Positions 32,873 through 41,101 of a stretch of DNA of 64,000 nt are shown here, piece by piece. Under the pieces are notes generated by a model. The model made no database searches, was not told the origin of the DNA, and saw only the letters and a list, made by a program, of their open reading frames with translations. The DNA lies in NCBI GenBank assembly GCA_003573975.1, contig AP018533.1, forward strand, positions 2,108,001 to 2,172,000. The letters run 5' to 3'. Position numbers and translations under genes: made by a program. Each line of letters starts with the position of its first letter. The first letter of the stretch is position 1. The stretch is from Clostridiales bacterium CCNA10. Its GTDB lineage: Bacteria; Bacillota; Clostridia; Oscillospirales; Oscillospiraceae.

Positions 32873-34669
32873 TTATCCCTGATAGAGGGCAGCTGCCGCG
32901 CCGCCGTCAAACAGGCGGTCATACTGCATCCGCTGGTAATCCTCGATCTTCCCGGTATAAGCGTTGGTCTCCAGATGGCTGTATGCCTCCCCCAGGGCGT
33001 CGGTGTAGCCCACAAAGGTGAGGGCGGGCAGCGTCTTTTGCAGGTCCCACAGGAAGGCCCCATAGGGGTCTCCCTCGATCCCGGCATAGCGCAGCAGGTA
33101 CTGCCCCAAAAAGTTCAGACTGGTTTCCTCCGGTCCGTCCCACTCCACAGGGTAGTTGGCCCACAGCACAAAGGGCACCCGGAAGCGGCCCATGTACTGC
33201 TCCATGGTCATGTCCTCCTGCCGCACCCCATAGGCCCGGTCCAGGAACTCCTGCTCCACCGAGGGCTGGTGGTCCCCGAACATCAGCAGAATGGTGGGCT
33301 CCTCCTGCCGGGAGAAGTAGTCGATCAGCTGCTGAAAGGCCCGGTCCGTCTCATTGGCCAGGGTCAGATACTGCTCCGCCATGGGATATTTCCCCGGCGC
33401 GTCCGTCAGCTGCACCCGAGTGGGGTAGTCCTCCACGGTATAGCTGCCGTGGTTCTGGATGGTCACGTTGAACAGGAACAGGGGCTCCCCCTCCGCCTTG
33501 TGCTCAAACTCCCAGATGATCTGCTCAAAATCGGAGCGGTCGCTGACGTAGCCGTGCTCCATGCTCTGGGGCACATCCATGTCCTCCCCGCACTTGAACT
33601 GGTCGAAGCCCAGCCGGGGATAGGCTCGGTCCCGCTGCCAGGAGGTCCGCTCCCCCGGATGGAAGGCCAGAGTCCGGTACCCCGCCTCCCGCAGGAGCGA
33701 GGCCATGGAGGGGGCGTCGTCCAGGATGTACTGCTGATAGGGGATGCTCCCCGAGGGCAGGAAGGCCATGGAATTTCCAGTGAGAAATTCAAATTCGCTG
33801 GCGCTGGTCCCCGCCCCAAACACTGAGGTGTAGGCGTGCCCCCACACCCCGTTGTCCAGGGTGCGGAAGGTGTCAGTGACGCTCTCGCTGAGGGACAAAT
33901 TCCCGAACTCCTCAAAATCTGCCCAGGATTCGTTCATAATAGCCACAATATTGGGGCGCTCCGCCCCCACCGCAGCCGGCTCCTCTGGGACCACCTGGTT
34001 CAGGATCTGCCCCAGGCGCTGGGGGCTCATGTCCTCCGGCTCCTCCACCTGCATGAACTCCGTGTTCCTCAGAAAGACCGCCAGGGCCCCGCCGGTGCGG
34101 TAGGCCCCCACCTGGTCCCACACGTCCGTTTTCACGCCGAAGGCCCCCAGCCGCTCCGTCTGGACCACCGGGACCAGGCACAGCGCTCCGGCCAACAGAC
34201 ATACTGCCCGGGTCCGCAGGCCGCTCCGCCCCGCCCAGGCGCACCCCCGCAGCAGCCAAATCAGCCCCGCGATCAGCGCCAGCCCCACCGCCATCTGCCA
34301 GGTAGGCCGGTAGGAGTAGCTCCCGGACACCGCCGCGGCGGTCCCCAGGGCCGTCAGGTCCCAGGGGAGCACCGGGCTGCCCCGGTACAGGGCCACAAAG
34401 TAGTTGGCCGTCCCCCACAGTCCGCACAGAATATGGAGGAGCACACAGCACACCGCCGGCCGGCCGGTGAGGCCGCACATCAGAAAATAGAGGGCCCCCA
34501 CGCAGATCACATTGGCAAGAGCCGCCCCCGGAGCCGTCTGCCAGGGCCAGGCTCCATAGAGAAACTGCATCAAATAAAATGCAGTGACAGGGGGCAGCAG
34601 AAAGAGGGCCGTCCTCAGCAGACGGAAGGACAGCTCCTCCCGGTGGATCACAGATTTTTTCACCATCAT
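32873..34669 (-). CDS. LTA-synthase-like membrane sulfatase/phosphotransferase
   Basis: The 598-residue protein has four or five N-terminal membrane helices (about 20-190) followed by an extracytoplasmic alkaline-phosphatase-superfamily domain. Key blocks are NIVAIMNESWADF (first metal/acid), SVFGAGTSASEFEFLTGNS with the candidate catalytic Thr, and MFGDHQPSVEQ near 450. Such proteins transfer glycerol-phosphate or phosphoethanolamine onto cell-surface polymers or lipids. Start after AGGAGCGCCGAT. It is transcribed alone from the promoter at 34713-34741. Confidence 0.85.
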   Translation of the reverse strand: MMVKKSVIHREELSFRLLRTALFLLPPVTAFYLMQFLYGAWPWQTAPGAALANVICVGALYFLMCGLTGRPAVCCVLLHILCGLWGTANYFVALYRGSPVLPWDLTALGTAAAVSGSYSYRPTWQMAVGLALIAGLIWLLRGCAWAGRSGLRTRAVCLLAGALCLVPVVQTERLGAFGVKTDVWDQVGAYRTGGALAVFLRNTEFMQVEEPEDMSPQRLGQILNQVVPEEPAAVGAERPNIVAIMNESWADFEEFGNLSLSESVTDTFRTLDNGVWGHAYTSVFGAGTSASEFEFLTGNSMAFLPSGSIPYQQYILDDAPSMASLLREAGYRTLAFHPGERTSWQRDRAYPRLGFDQFKCGEDMDVPQSMEHGYVSDRSDFEQIIWEFEHKAEGEPLFLFNVTIQNHGSYTVEDYPTRVQLTDAPGKYPMAEQYLTLANETDRAFQQLIDYFSRQEEPTILLMFGDHQPSVEQEFLDRAYGVRQEDMTMEQYMGRFRVPFVLWANYPVEWDGPEETSLNFLGQYLLRYAGIEGDPYGAFLWDLQKTLPALTFVGYTDALGEAYSHLETNAYTGKIEDYQRMQYDRLFDGGAAAALYQG

Positions 34670-34712
34670 ATCGGCGCTCCTGTTTATTTTACTTTCATTT
34701 TACAGGATGTTT

Positions 34713-34741
34713 ATTTTACATGATTTTTCGACACTTGTCAA
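34713..34741 (-). promoter_or_regulatory. Promoter of the LTA-synthase-like gene
   Basis: Minus strand TTGACA (34736-34741), 17-base spacer, TAAAAT (34713-34718), about 45 bases before the ATG. Confidence 0.75.
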
Positions 34742-34881
34742 AGGCTGCCCGCTCAACGGGGCCGTTTCCATCCAAATACCGGAGCACTCTGGACGGGAGG
34801 CAGGATGACCCGGGAACCTTTCCCCCCTCCCCGCCGTCTAAGCTCATACAAGCATATTAAGCTTGAAAGGAGATCGTTCCC

Positions 34882-35751
34882 ATGAAAAAGGCCCACTTTC
34901 TTCCTCTGGCGCTGGCCTGTGTGATGGCTCTGTCCGGCTGTTCTGTTCCAAAAAAGCCCTTTCGGGAGCTGACCGGGGCGGAGATCCGCTCCGCCTCTGT
35001 CCGCCTGTCGCCCCCCGACCTGACAGTCCTGATCCAGGACACAGACCGTCTGGCGGAGCTTTTACAGGATGTGACCCTCTATGAGGCGGCTCCCTCCTAC
35101 ACCGAGTACGCGGGACAGGCCGCAGCCTTTACCCTGGAGCTGGGTGACGGCACACAGACCACGGTCACCGCGTTCAGCCCCTTTCTGATCCTGGACGGGG
35201 TGGGATACCGGACGAAGCATGGCCCCTGTGAAGCCCTGAACCGCTATGCCAACGATCTGCTGGCAGAGGACGGCGCCCCTCTCCTGCTGACGGAGCCGCC
35301 GGCCCTGACGGTGATCTGCGGCGACACCGCTGCCGGTGCACTGCTGGGAACCTACTCCTGGCAGTGGCAGTCCTCCGGCGGTTCGTGGGAGGGCACCGCA
35401 TCGGACAGCGCCCACCCGCTGGACTGCCGGAAGCTCCTCCTGCCCCTGGAGACCGGGGAGGAGACCGCCGCGCTCCGGTTCCAGGCAGAGCCCGACTCCA
35501 TCGTGGACGTCCGCTGTTGGAGCGACGCCCACTGGTCTGACCCCGATGCGGAGGCGGAGCCCTGCGCCTTGGACGGAAACACCCTCCAGTTGAAGCCGGG
35601 CGGATATATCTATGAGGTCACCGCCCGGTGGGATGACAGCCAGGGCTCCGGCGGAACAGCGTGCTACGCCTTCTACATCCGGAGCTCCCACAGCAGCCTG
35701 TGCGGTTATCCTCCGGCAGACAGCCTGGGGGCAGACCCCTCCATCACCTGA
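34882..35751 (+). CDS. Hypothetical lipoprotein
   Basis: This 289-residue protein has a lipoprotein signal (LACVMALSGC, lipid Cys at residue 20). A first domain (about 30-130) has SVRLSPPDLTVLIQD, YTEYAGQAAAFTLEL and FLILDGVGYRTKHGPCEALN; the pattern recalls small lipoproteins of gut Clostridia. The second half is a beta-rich domain (WQWQSSGGSWEGTASD, YIYEVTARWDD). It is anchored on the outer face of the membrane; function unknown. GAAAGGAG precedes the ATG. Confidence 0.75.
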   Translation: MKKAHFLPLALACVMALSGCSVPKKPFRELTGAEIRSASVRLSPPDLTVLIQDTDRLAELLQDVTLYEAAPSYTEYAGQAAAFTLELGDGTQTTVTAFSPFLILDGVGYRTKHGPCEALNRYANDLLAEDGAPLLLTEPPALTVICGDTAAGALLGTYSWQWQSSGGSWEGTASDSAHPLDCRKLLLPLETGEETAALRFQAEPDSIVDVRCWSDAHWSDPDAEAEPCALDGNTLQLKPGGYIYEVTARWDDSQGSGGTACYAFYIRSSHSSLCGYPPADSLGADPSIT

Positions 35752-35920
35752 CCGGAACCCAGCCGGTCCCCCGCCAAAAAACCGGCCAGCGCCGAACAGA
35801 TGACCAGCGCCTGAGCATCTGCGGGGGGACATCTAAGACATATTTTCAAGCGGGTGGCCGGGGTCTCCCCATCGGAACCTGCTGGTAGTCATCAAACGCA
35901 GCGATCTGCCCCATGGATAC
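35752..35920. other. Intergenic, nothing recognised
   Basis: This stretch after the lipoprotein gene has no convincing gene, RNA or repeat; a convergent terminator follows it. Confidence 0.4.
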
Positions 35921-35923
35921 AGG

Positions 35924-35956
35924 AAAAGGGACCTGCCGGATCGGCGGGTCCCTTTT
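35924..35956. terminator. Bidirectional terminator
   Basis: AAAAGGGACCTGCCG and CGGCGGGTCCCTTTT pair with a three-base loop and one bulge; it serves yebC and the lipoprotein gene. Confidence 0.85.
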
Positions 35957-35980
35957 GTATGATCTTTTCCTGACAGCAGA

Positions 35981-36709
35981 TCACTCCTGCTCCCAGTTGT
36001 GGTAGACATTCTGAACATCGTCGTTATCTTCCAGGAACTCCAGGAGCTTCTCCATGTTCTTGATGTCTTCCTCGTCGGTGAGCTTCACATAGTTCTGGGG
36101 GACCATCTGGACAGCCGCCTCCAGGAAGGTGTAGCCCTTAGCCTCCAGACCGGCCACCACATCATTGAAGGCGTCCGGGTCGGTGTAGATCTCAAAGACC
36201 TCGTCATCGGCCTGCATATCGTCGGCTCCGGCCTCCAGAGCGTCCATCATTACAGTGTCCTCGTCCAGGTCCTCAGAATCCATGACGATCACACCCTTGC
36301 GGTCGAAGGACCAGGACACACAGCCGGTGGCGCCCAGGCCCTTGCCGTACTTGTCCAGCAGGTGGCGGACCTCAGGCGCAGTGCGGTTGCGGTTATCCGT
36401 CAGGGCGTCCACGATAACGGCCACGCCGTTGGGGCCGTAGCCCTCGTACACCACATTCTCAAAGTTATCCGTGTTCCCGGCGCCCAGGGCCTTGTCGATG
36501 GTACGCTTAATGTTGTCATTGGGCATATTGGCCGCCTTGGCCTTGGCGATCACAGCCGCCAGGCGGGAGTTGTTGGCGGGGTCACCGCTGCCGCCGGTCT
36601 TGACCGCCACGATCATCTCGCGGGCAATTTTCGTAAAAATCTGAGAGCGCTTGGCATCCGCCGCGCCCTTGGTTTTCTGTATGTTGTGCCACTTGGAATG
36701 TCCGGACAT
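35981..36709 (-). CDS. yebC: YebC/PmpR-family protein
   Basis: The 242-residue product starts MSGHSKWHNIQKTKGAAD, the universal signature of YebC/TACO1 proteins, and has the conserved VAVIVDALTDNRNRTAPEVR segment. Family members act as transcription regulators or, as recently recognised for some, aid translation at difficult motifs. Length and motif are typical. It has its own promoter (36752-36780) and terminator. Confidence 0.93.
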   Translation of the reverse strand: MSGHSKWHNIQKTKGAADAKRSQIFTKIAREMIVAVKTGGSGDPANNSRLAAVIAKAKAANMPNDNIKRTIDKALGAGNTDNFENVVYEGYGPNGVAVIVDALTDNRNRTAPEVRHLLDKYGKGLGATGCVSWSFDRKGVIVMDSEDLDEDTVMMDALEAGADDMQADDEVFEIYTDPDAFNDVVAGLEAKGYTFLEAAVQMVPQNYVKLTDEEDIKNMEKLLEFLEDNDDVQNVYHNWEQE

Positions 36710-36751
36710 GGTTATCTTCCCTTCTGTGAATTTCAGATCAAAAGCGACAGT

Positions 36752-36780
36752 ATTATATCACTAGAACTTGAGTTTGACAA
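36752..36780 (-). promoter_or_regulatory. Promoter of yebC
   Basis: Minus strand TTGTCA (36775-36780), 17-base spacer, TATAAT (36752-36757). Confidence 0.75.
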
Positions 36781-36787
36781 CCCCGGT

Positions 36788-36852
36788 CCCACTTTTCTTG
36801 TAAGAAAAGTGGGGAAAAGAACTTTATGCGACACTACGTTTCGCCTCTGCTC
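36788..36852 (+). repeat. Interspersed hairpin repeat, copy A
   Basis: Begins with a hairpin (CCCACTTTTCTT with AAGAAAAGTGGG) and continues GAAAAGAACTTTATGCGACACTACGTTTCGCCTC. A second copy lies at 40330-40398 in the opposite orientation, with about three quarters of bases equal and the hairpin kept. Confidence 0.7.
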
Positions 36853-37219
36853 ATGATAGGACGTGGTTTGGTTTTCGGTTTTGATTTCAATATCTTTCTT
36901 GGGCAGGTTTCTCGTGGGGGAATTTCGCCGCCTGCGGGCGGCACGTGACTTTCCCAGCGATTGGAAAGTCCCCAAAGGATCGCCAGGGGACGCACTCCTT
37001 ACACTTGCAACGGTGGCTTCCCAACACAGTATACCCTGCCTTGATTTGATTTTTGATCTTTCCGCATTTCGAGGATCCTTTCCATGTCTCTTCTGTTTGC
37101 TTTCTCATAACTCTTATTTTTCGGCAAAAATCTTTATTTCGGACACTCCTCTTCATAGAGGCGGGTCCAAGACCCGCCCTCCGTCCACAGATGGCGAAAC
37201 TCCTCCCGCAAAAAACACA
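36853..37219. other. Non-coding region downstream of repeat A
   Basis: About 370 bases with no credible gene. A plus-strand open frame exists, but it lacks a ribosome site and its codon use is unlike the neighbours. Short inverted repeats occur (GTCCCCAAAGGATCGCCAGGGGAC at 36968-36991). It could be part of a larger repeat or an RNA; I cannot name it. Confidence 0.35.
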
Positions 37220-37262
37220 TGAAAAATAGTTGGAGCGACCCCGATGACAGGGCCGCTCCCAG
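37220..37262 (-). terminator. Terminator of the P-type ATPase gene
   Basis: On the minus strand GGAGCGGCCCTG and CGGGGTCGCTCC pair around a TCAT loop, followed by AACTATTTTTC. Confidence 0.7.
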
Positions 37263-37291
37263 GTAAAAGAAAAGGAATGAGGATAGACGCG

Positions 37292-39919
37292 TCACCGCAG
37301 ACCGGCGCATTTTCCGATCTGGATGATGACGGTAGGCAACAGGGCCAGGATGGCACACAGGCCGATCTGCTCCAGGGTGAAAGGGGCCACCTGGAACAGG
37401 CCCTCCAGAAAGGGGACGAATAGCACCGCCGCAAGAAAGACCACCCCTGCGGCAAAGGCAGCTAGGCTGGCCTTGTTGGACAGCAGCCCCAGGGCAAACA
37501 AGGACTGACGGCCCCGGCAGTTGAATCCATGGAACAGCCGGGCCAGGGTGAGGGTGGCGAAGGCCAGAGTCATGGCCAGGGGCGCCCCCCCACTGTTCAG
37601 CCCCAGGAAGTAGGCGGCCATGGTGGCGGCGGCAATGAGCAGGCCGTAGATACCGATGCGGCCCAGCAGGCTCCAGTTCAAGATGGGCTCGCTGGGGTCC
37701 CGTGGCTTCTGAGACAGCATGTCCCCGCTGGAAGGCTCTACCCCGATGGCGATGGCGGGCAGGGAGTCGGTAAGAAGGTTGATAAACAGCAGATGTACCG
37801 GCAGGAAAGGGTTAGGCAGGCCCAGAATGGAGGTGACCAAAACACTCAAAATGCCCGCCATATTACCCGAGAGCAGAAAGGTGATGGCGTTTTTGATGTT
37901 GGTGTACACCCCCCGGCCGTTGACCACCGCCTTGACGATGGTGGCGAAGTTATCGTCGGCCAGGATCATGGCGGCAGCGTCCTTGGACACCTCAGTGCCA
38001 GTGACCCCCATAGCCACGCCGATGTCCGCCGACTTTAAGGCGGGGGCGTCATTCACTCCGTCGCCAGTCATGGCCACGATCTTCCCCCTCCGCTTCCAAG
38101 CCTCCACGATGCGGATCTTGTGCTCCGGTGAAACCCGGGCGTAGACGGACACCTGCTCCAGCTTCTGGTCCAGAGCGCCGTCATCCATCTCGTCCAATTC
38201 GTGGCCGGACAGAGCCAGTTCTCCATCCTGAAGGATGCCGATCTGCCGGGCGATGGCGGAGGCGGTGACCCTGTGGTCGCCGGTAATCATCACTGTGCGG
38301 ATACCGCCCCGCTTGGCATCGGCCACCGCCTGGATGGCCTCCGGCCGGGGCGGGTCGATCATGGAGATCAGGCCGATGAAGGTGTATTCCCGCTCGTTGG
38401 TAAAGTCCAGACGGGTAGCGCCAGGCATGTCCCGGTAGGCGAAGGCGAGCACCCGCAGCCCCTTGCTGGAGAGTTCCTGGTTCACCGCCAGGATCTGCTC
38501 CCGCCGCTGGTCCGTGAGTTCCACCACGCCCTCTGAAGTGAGCAGCTGGGTGGAGTGCTCCAGCAGGACATCCAAGGCCCCCTTGGTGAGCATAACGGTC
38601 TCTCCCCCATCCAGCACATGGAGGGTGGACATGAGCTTCCGGTCAGAGTCGAAGGCCAGTTCACACAGGCGGGGGTACTGCTCCCGGTAGGCGCGCTCCT
38701 CGATACCCATGCCGTCACCGATCATGATGAGGGCCACTTCAGTGGGGTCACCCACGGCGGTCCCCTTCTCCTCGTCGGTGGTGGCGTCGCTGGCCAGGAT
38801 GGCCGTCTGGATCAGCCGGCGGTGGATGGGCTCCTCCATGGTGAGGGCGGAGCAGTCCACCAGTGAGCCGTCCACATAGGCGGTCTGGGGGGTCATCCGG
38901 TTCTGGGTGAGGGTACCCGTCTTATCCGAACAGATCACCGACACGGCCCCCAGGGTCTCCACCGCCTTAAGCTCTTTCATGATGGCGTTCTCCTTGGCCA
39001 TCTTCTGGGTGCCCATGGCCTGGACGATGGTGACAATGGAGCTGAGGGCCTCTGGGATGGCGGCCACCGCCAGGGCCACTGCGAACATCAGGGAGTCCAG
39101 AATGGCCTGGGTGCCGAAGCCCCCCGCATGGTACAGGGACAGGGCGAACACCCCCACGCAGATGATGAGGATGATCATGGCCAGCCGGCGGCTGAACTGG
39201 TCCAGGCTTTCCTGGAGCGGGGTCTTGCGCCGCTGAGTCTGGTTCATGAGGGCGGCCACCTTCCCCAATTCGGTGTTCATGCCGGTGCTGGTGACCACCA
39301 CCAAGGCCCGGCCATATACCACCAACGAACCGGAGAATACCAAGTTCTTCCGGTCCCCCAGGGCCACCTTATCCCCCTCAATGACCGCCTCGGTCTTCTC
39401 CACCCCCTCGCTTTCGCCGGTGAGGGAGCTCTCGTTCACCTTCAGGGAGTAGTTGTGGAGGATCCGGCCGTCGGCCACCACCATATCCCCCGCCTCCAGC
39501 TCCACGATATCCCCGGGGACAATCTGAACGGAGGGGATGATCAACCGCTCGCCGTCCCGGAACACCCGGGCGGTGGGGGCCGACATAGCTTTTAAACTCT
39601 CCAGGGATTTTTCTGCCTTACAGTGCTGTACCGTTCCCAGCACCGCGTTAAGGATGAGCACGGCAAAGATGACGATGGTGCTCTCCGCGTTGCCCGAGAG
39701 CATAGAGATCACCGCAGCCACAACGAGGATGACCACCAGCAGGTCTTTGAACTGCTCCAAAAACACCTGCCACACCGGCTTTTTTCTCTCCTCCCGCAGG
39801 GCGTTTGGACCATTTTTTTCTATGCGTTCCTGGGCCTGCTGGGTGGTAAGGCCCTCCTCCCGGCTCTCCATGGCGTGGAGAACTTGCTGCGGGGTCTGAG
39901 TATAATATTGGGACTCCAT
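37292..39919 (-). CDS. P2A-type cation ATPase (Ca2+/Mn2+ exporter type)
   Basis: The 875-residue pump has the TGES actuator motif, the IPEALSSIVTI helix-4 motif (PEAL form of the usual PEGL), the DKTGTLT phosphorylation site, MLTKGALD nucleotide-binding region and GDGVNDAPALK. Ten membrane helices are predictable. The family is called Ca2+ ATPase, but members controlled by yybP-ykoY riboswitches act in Mn2+ efflux. MESQYYTQTPQQVLH is taken as start, 11 bases after AAAGGAGAG; the longer open frame would run into the terminator. Single gene under the riboswitch. Confidence 0.9.
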   Translation of the reverse strand: MESQYYTQTPQQVLHAMESREEGLTTQQAQERIEKNGPNALREERKKPVWQVFLEQFKDLLVVILVVAAVISMLSGNAESTIVIFAVLILNAVLGTVQHCKAEKSLESLKAMSAPTARVFRDGERLIIPSVQIVPGDIVELEAGDMVVADGRILHNYSLKVNESSLTGESEGVEKTEAVIEGDKVALGDRKNLVFSGSLVVYGRALVVVTSTGMNTELGKVAALMNQTQRRKTPLQESLDQFSRRLAMIILIICVGVFALSLYHAGGFGTQAILDSLMFAVALAVAAIPEALSSIVTIVQAMGTQKMAKENAIMKELKAVETLGAVSVICSDKTGTLTQNRMTPQTAYVDGSLVDCSALTMEEPIHRRLIQTAILASDATTDEEKGTAVGDPTEVALIMIGDGMGIEERAYREQYPRLCELAFDSDRKLMSTLHVLDGGETVMLTKGALDVLLEHSTQLLTSEGVVELTDQRREQILAVNQELSSKGLRVLAFAYRDMPGATRLDFTNEREYTFIGLISMIDPPRPEAIQAVADAKRGGIRTVMITGDHRVTASAIARQIGILQDGELALSGHELDEMDDGALDQKLEQVSVYARVSPEHKIRIVEAWKRRGKIVAMTGDGVNDAPALKSADIGVAMGVTGTEVSKDAAAMILADDNFATIVKAVVNGRGVYTNIKNAITFLLSGNMAGILSVLVTSILGLPNPFLPVHLLFINLLTDSLPAIAIGVEPSSGDMLSQKPRDPSEPILNWSLLGRIGIYGLLIAAATMAAYFLGLNSGGAPLAMTLAFATLTLARLFHGFNCRGRQSLFALGLLSNKASLAAFAAGVVFLAAVLFVPFLEGLFQVAPFTLEQIGLCAILALLPTVIIQIGKCAGLR

Positions 39920-40021
39920 GGACCCATCTCTCCTTTCTTCCTTCTCCGACTGTTTGCAGCCTAAAAGGAAATGAATTGCGTTTTTGAACTTGGAGCGATA
40001 GAGGCCTGTTGGACGGGAAAC

Positions 40022-40072
40022 AAAAAAAGACCTCTGCATAAGCGCATCCATGTAAACGCTTACGCAAAAGTC
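40022..40072 (-). terminator. Regulated terminator of the manganese riboswitch
   Basis: GACTTTTGCGTAAGCG pairs with CGCTTATGCAGAGGTC, followed by a seven-base T run. Its 5' arm overlaps the 3' strand of the aptamer closing stem, so ligand binding should block the terminator and allow transcription. Confidence 0.85.
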
Positions 40073-40155
40073 TTGTTACCGATTGCTCGGTGTCCGCCGC
40101 CAGGTCTGAAAAACCAGGCCGTGGTGTTGACAGCGGTCCTGCACTACTCCCTTTT
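40066..40155 (-). ncRNA. yybP-ykoY manganese riboswitch aptamer
   Basis: The minus strand reads AAAAGGGAGTAG, GCTGTCAAC, a GC-rich arm, GGACACCGAGCAATCGG, then TAACAAGACTTTT. The order of AAAGGGGAGUAG-like 5' strand, GUCAA-containing junction, and UAGCAAGACUUUU-like 3' strand is that of the yybP-ykoY class, which senses Mn2+. It lies directly after a consensus promoter and directly before a terminator that shares its 3' strand, and it heads a P2A ATPase gene, as in known Mn2+ efflux systems. Confidence 0.85.
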
Positions 40156-40167
40156 GCTTGTGGAGCT

Positions 40168-40196
40168 AGTATACCAGTCTGCCTCCTCCCTGTCAA
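40168..40196 (-). promoter_or_regulatory. Promoter of the riboswitch-ATPase transcript
   Basis: Minus strand TTGACA (40191-40196), 17-base spacer, TATACT (40168-40173), about 12 bases before the aptamer. Confidence 0.88.
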
Positions 40197-40329
40197 GATA
40201 GAAATGAATCCTTTTTTCAAAAATCCTGCAAAATACCAGCAGCCGTCTCACGACGCCGCTCCGCCTCCCCGTCTGCCGCCGTGGGACGCTCAATTCCCTG
40301 CCCATAAAGACCGCAACACGGCAGCACAT

Positions 40330-40398
40330 CCAAACAAGAGGCAGAACGAAGTTTTGCACAATGTTCTTTTGCCTGCTCTTCTCACAAGAAAAGCAGGC
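40330..40398 (-). repeat. Interspersed hairpin repeat, copy B
   Basis: On the minus strand: hairpin GCCTGCTTTTCTTGTGAG AAGAGCAGGC then AAAAGAACATTGTGCAAAAC and TTCGTTCTGCCTC. It is homologous to copy A at 36788-36852. The hairpin stems of A (CCCAC/GTGGG) and B (CCTGC/GCAGG) differ but both pair. Confidence 0.7.
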
Positions 40399-40420
40399 GG
40401 CCCGAAGGCCGCCCTGGGAA
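40391..40420 (-). terminator. Terminator after the TIGR03936 gene
   Basis: Minus strand CAGGGCGGCC-TTCG-GGCCGCCTG followed by CTTTTCTT. The UUCG loop makes it very stable; it joins the start of repeat B. Confidence 0.7.
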
Positions 40421-40435
40421 ACAAAAAATATTACA

Positions 40436-41101
40436 TTATCGGAATACCTTCCCATCCCCATCCAGCACCTCCCGGCGGTGGAAGGTGACGAAGTCAGGGG
40501 CCAGGTCGGGATACTCGCGACAGAAGGCAGCCCGGATCAGTTCCGGATTAAGCCCCGGATTCTGGGCCCGCACCACTGCGTCCAGGGTGAGGGTGTCGCT
40601 CTGGCACTCCAAATTGAATCTCTGGATCAGTGGGATCAGGTCCACCTCCGTATAGCCTGCCTTGGCCTTGTTGGACTTTTTCCGGATGACCAGGCTGTCC
40701 CGGCGGAGCAGCTCCTGCATGGCGGGCTCAGACTCCTGGGGGCGGCCCTCAGAGTACTCAAAATTCATAATGTAATTGAGGTAGGTCAGCTCCTTCAGCT
40801 TCCGCTGTGCCGGATAACACTGGTGGATGATGATGCCCTCCGGCATGGCGGCGGTGAGCCGCCGGGGGACCTCCTCCGGGTCGGCGCCCTCCAGCAGACC
40901 GAACTCCAGGATCTCACACTGGCTGGAGTAGCCCACAGACAGGGGCAGGGCGATGGAGACAAAGGGGTGGGGGTTGAAACCCTCGGTATGCTTGATAGCG
41001 ATGCCCGCCCGGGCAAAGGCCCGCTGGAAGGTGCGCATCAGGTCCAGATGGGAGATATACTTCGCCCGCCCTGTCTTCGAAAACAGCAACCGGTCAGCCA
41101 T
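40436..41101 (-). CDS. TIGR03936-family (DUF2344) protein
   Basis: The 221-residue product begins MADRLLFSKTGRAKYISHLDL and has AIKHTEGFNPHPFVSIALPL, the signature of the DUF2344/TIGR03936 family that always accompanies the larger radical-SAM protein. The pair is believed to modify RNA or a protein near the ribosome, but the substrate is unknown. AGGAGGTGTGTGCA precedes the ATG, which overlaps the upstream stop by eight bases. Confidence 0.9.
   Translation of the reverse strand: MADRLLFSKTGRAKYISHLDLMRTFQRAFARAGIAIKHTEGFNPHPFVSIALPLSVGYSSQCEILEFGLLEGADPEEVPRRLTAAMPEGIIIHQCYPAQRKLKELTYLNYIMNFEYSEGRPQESEPAMQELLRRDSLVIRKKSNKAKAGYTEVDLIPLIQRFNLECQSDTLTLDAVVRAQNPGLNPELIRAAFCREYPDLAPDFVTFHRREVLDGDGKVFR

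Noticed and set aside
36863-37222. Plus-strand open frame of 119 codons after yebC
   Set aside because: No ribosome site, unusual composition, and it starts within a repeat-like non-coding region.
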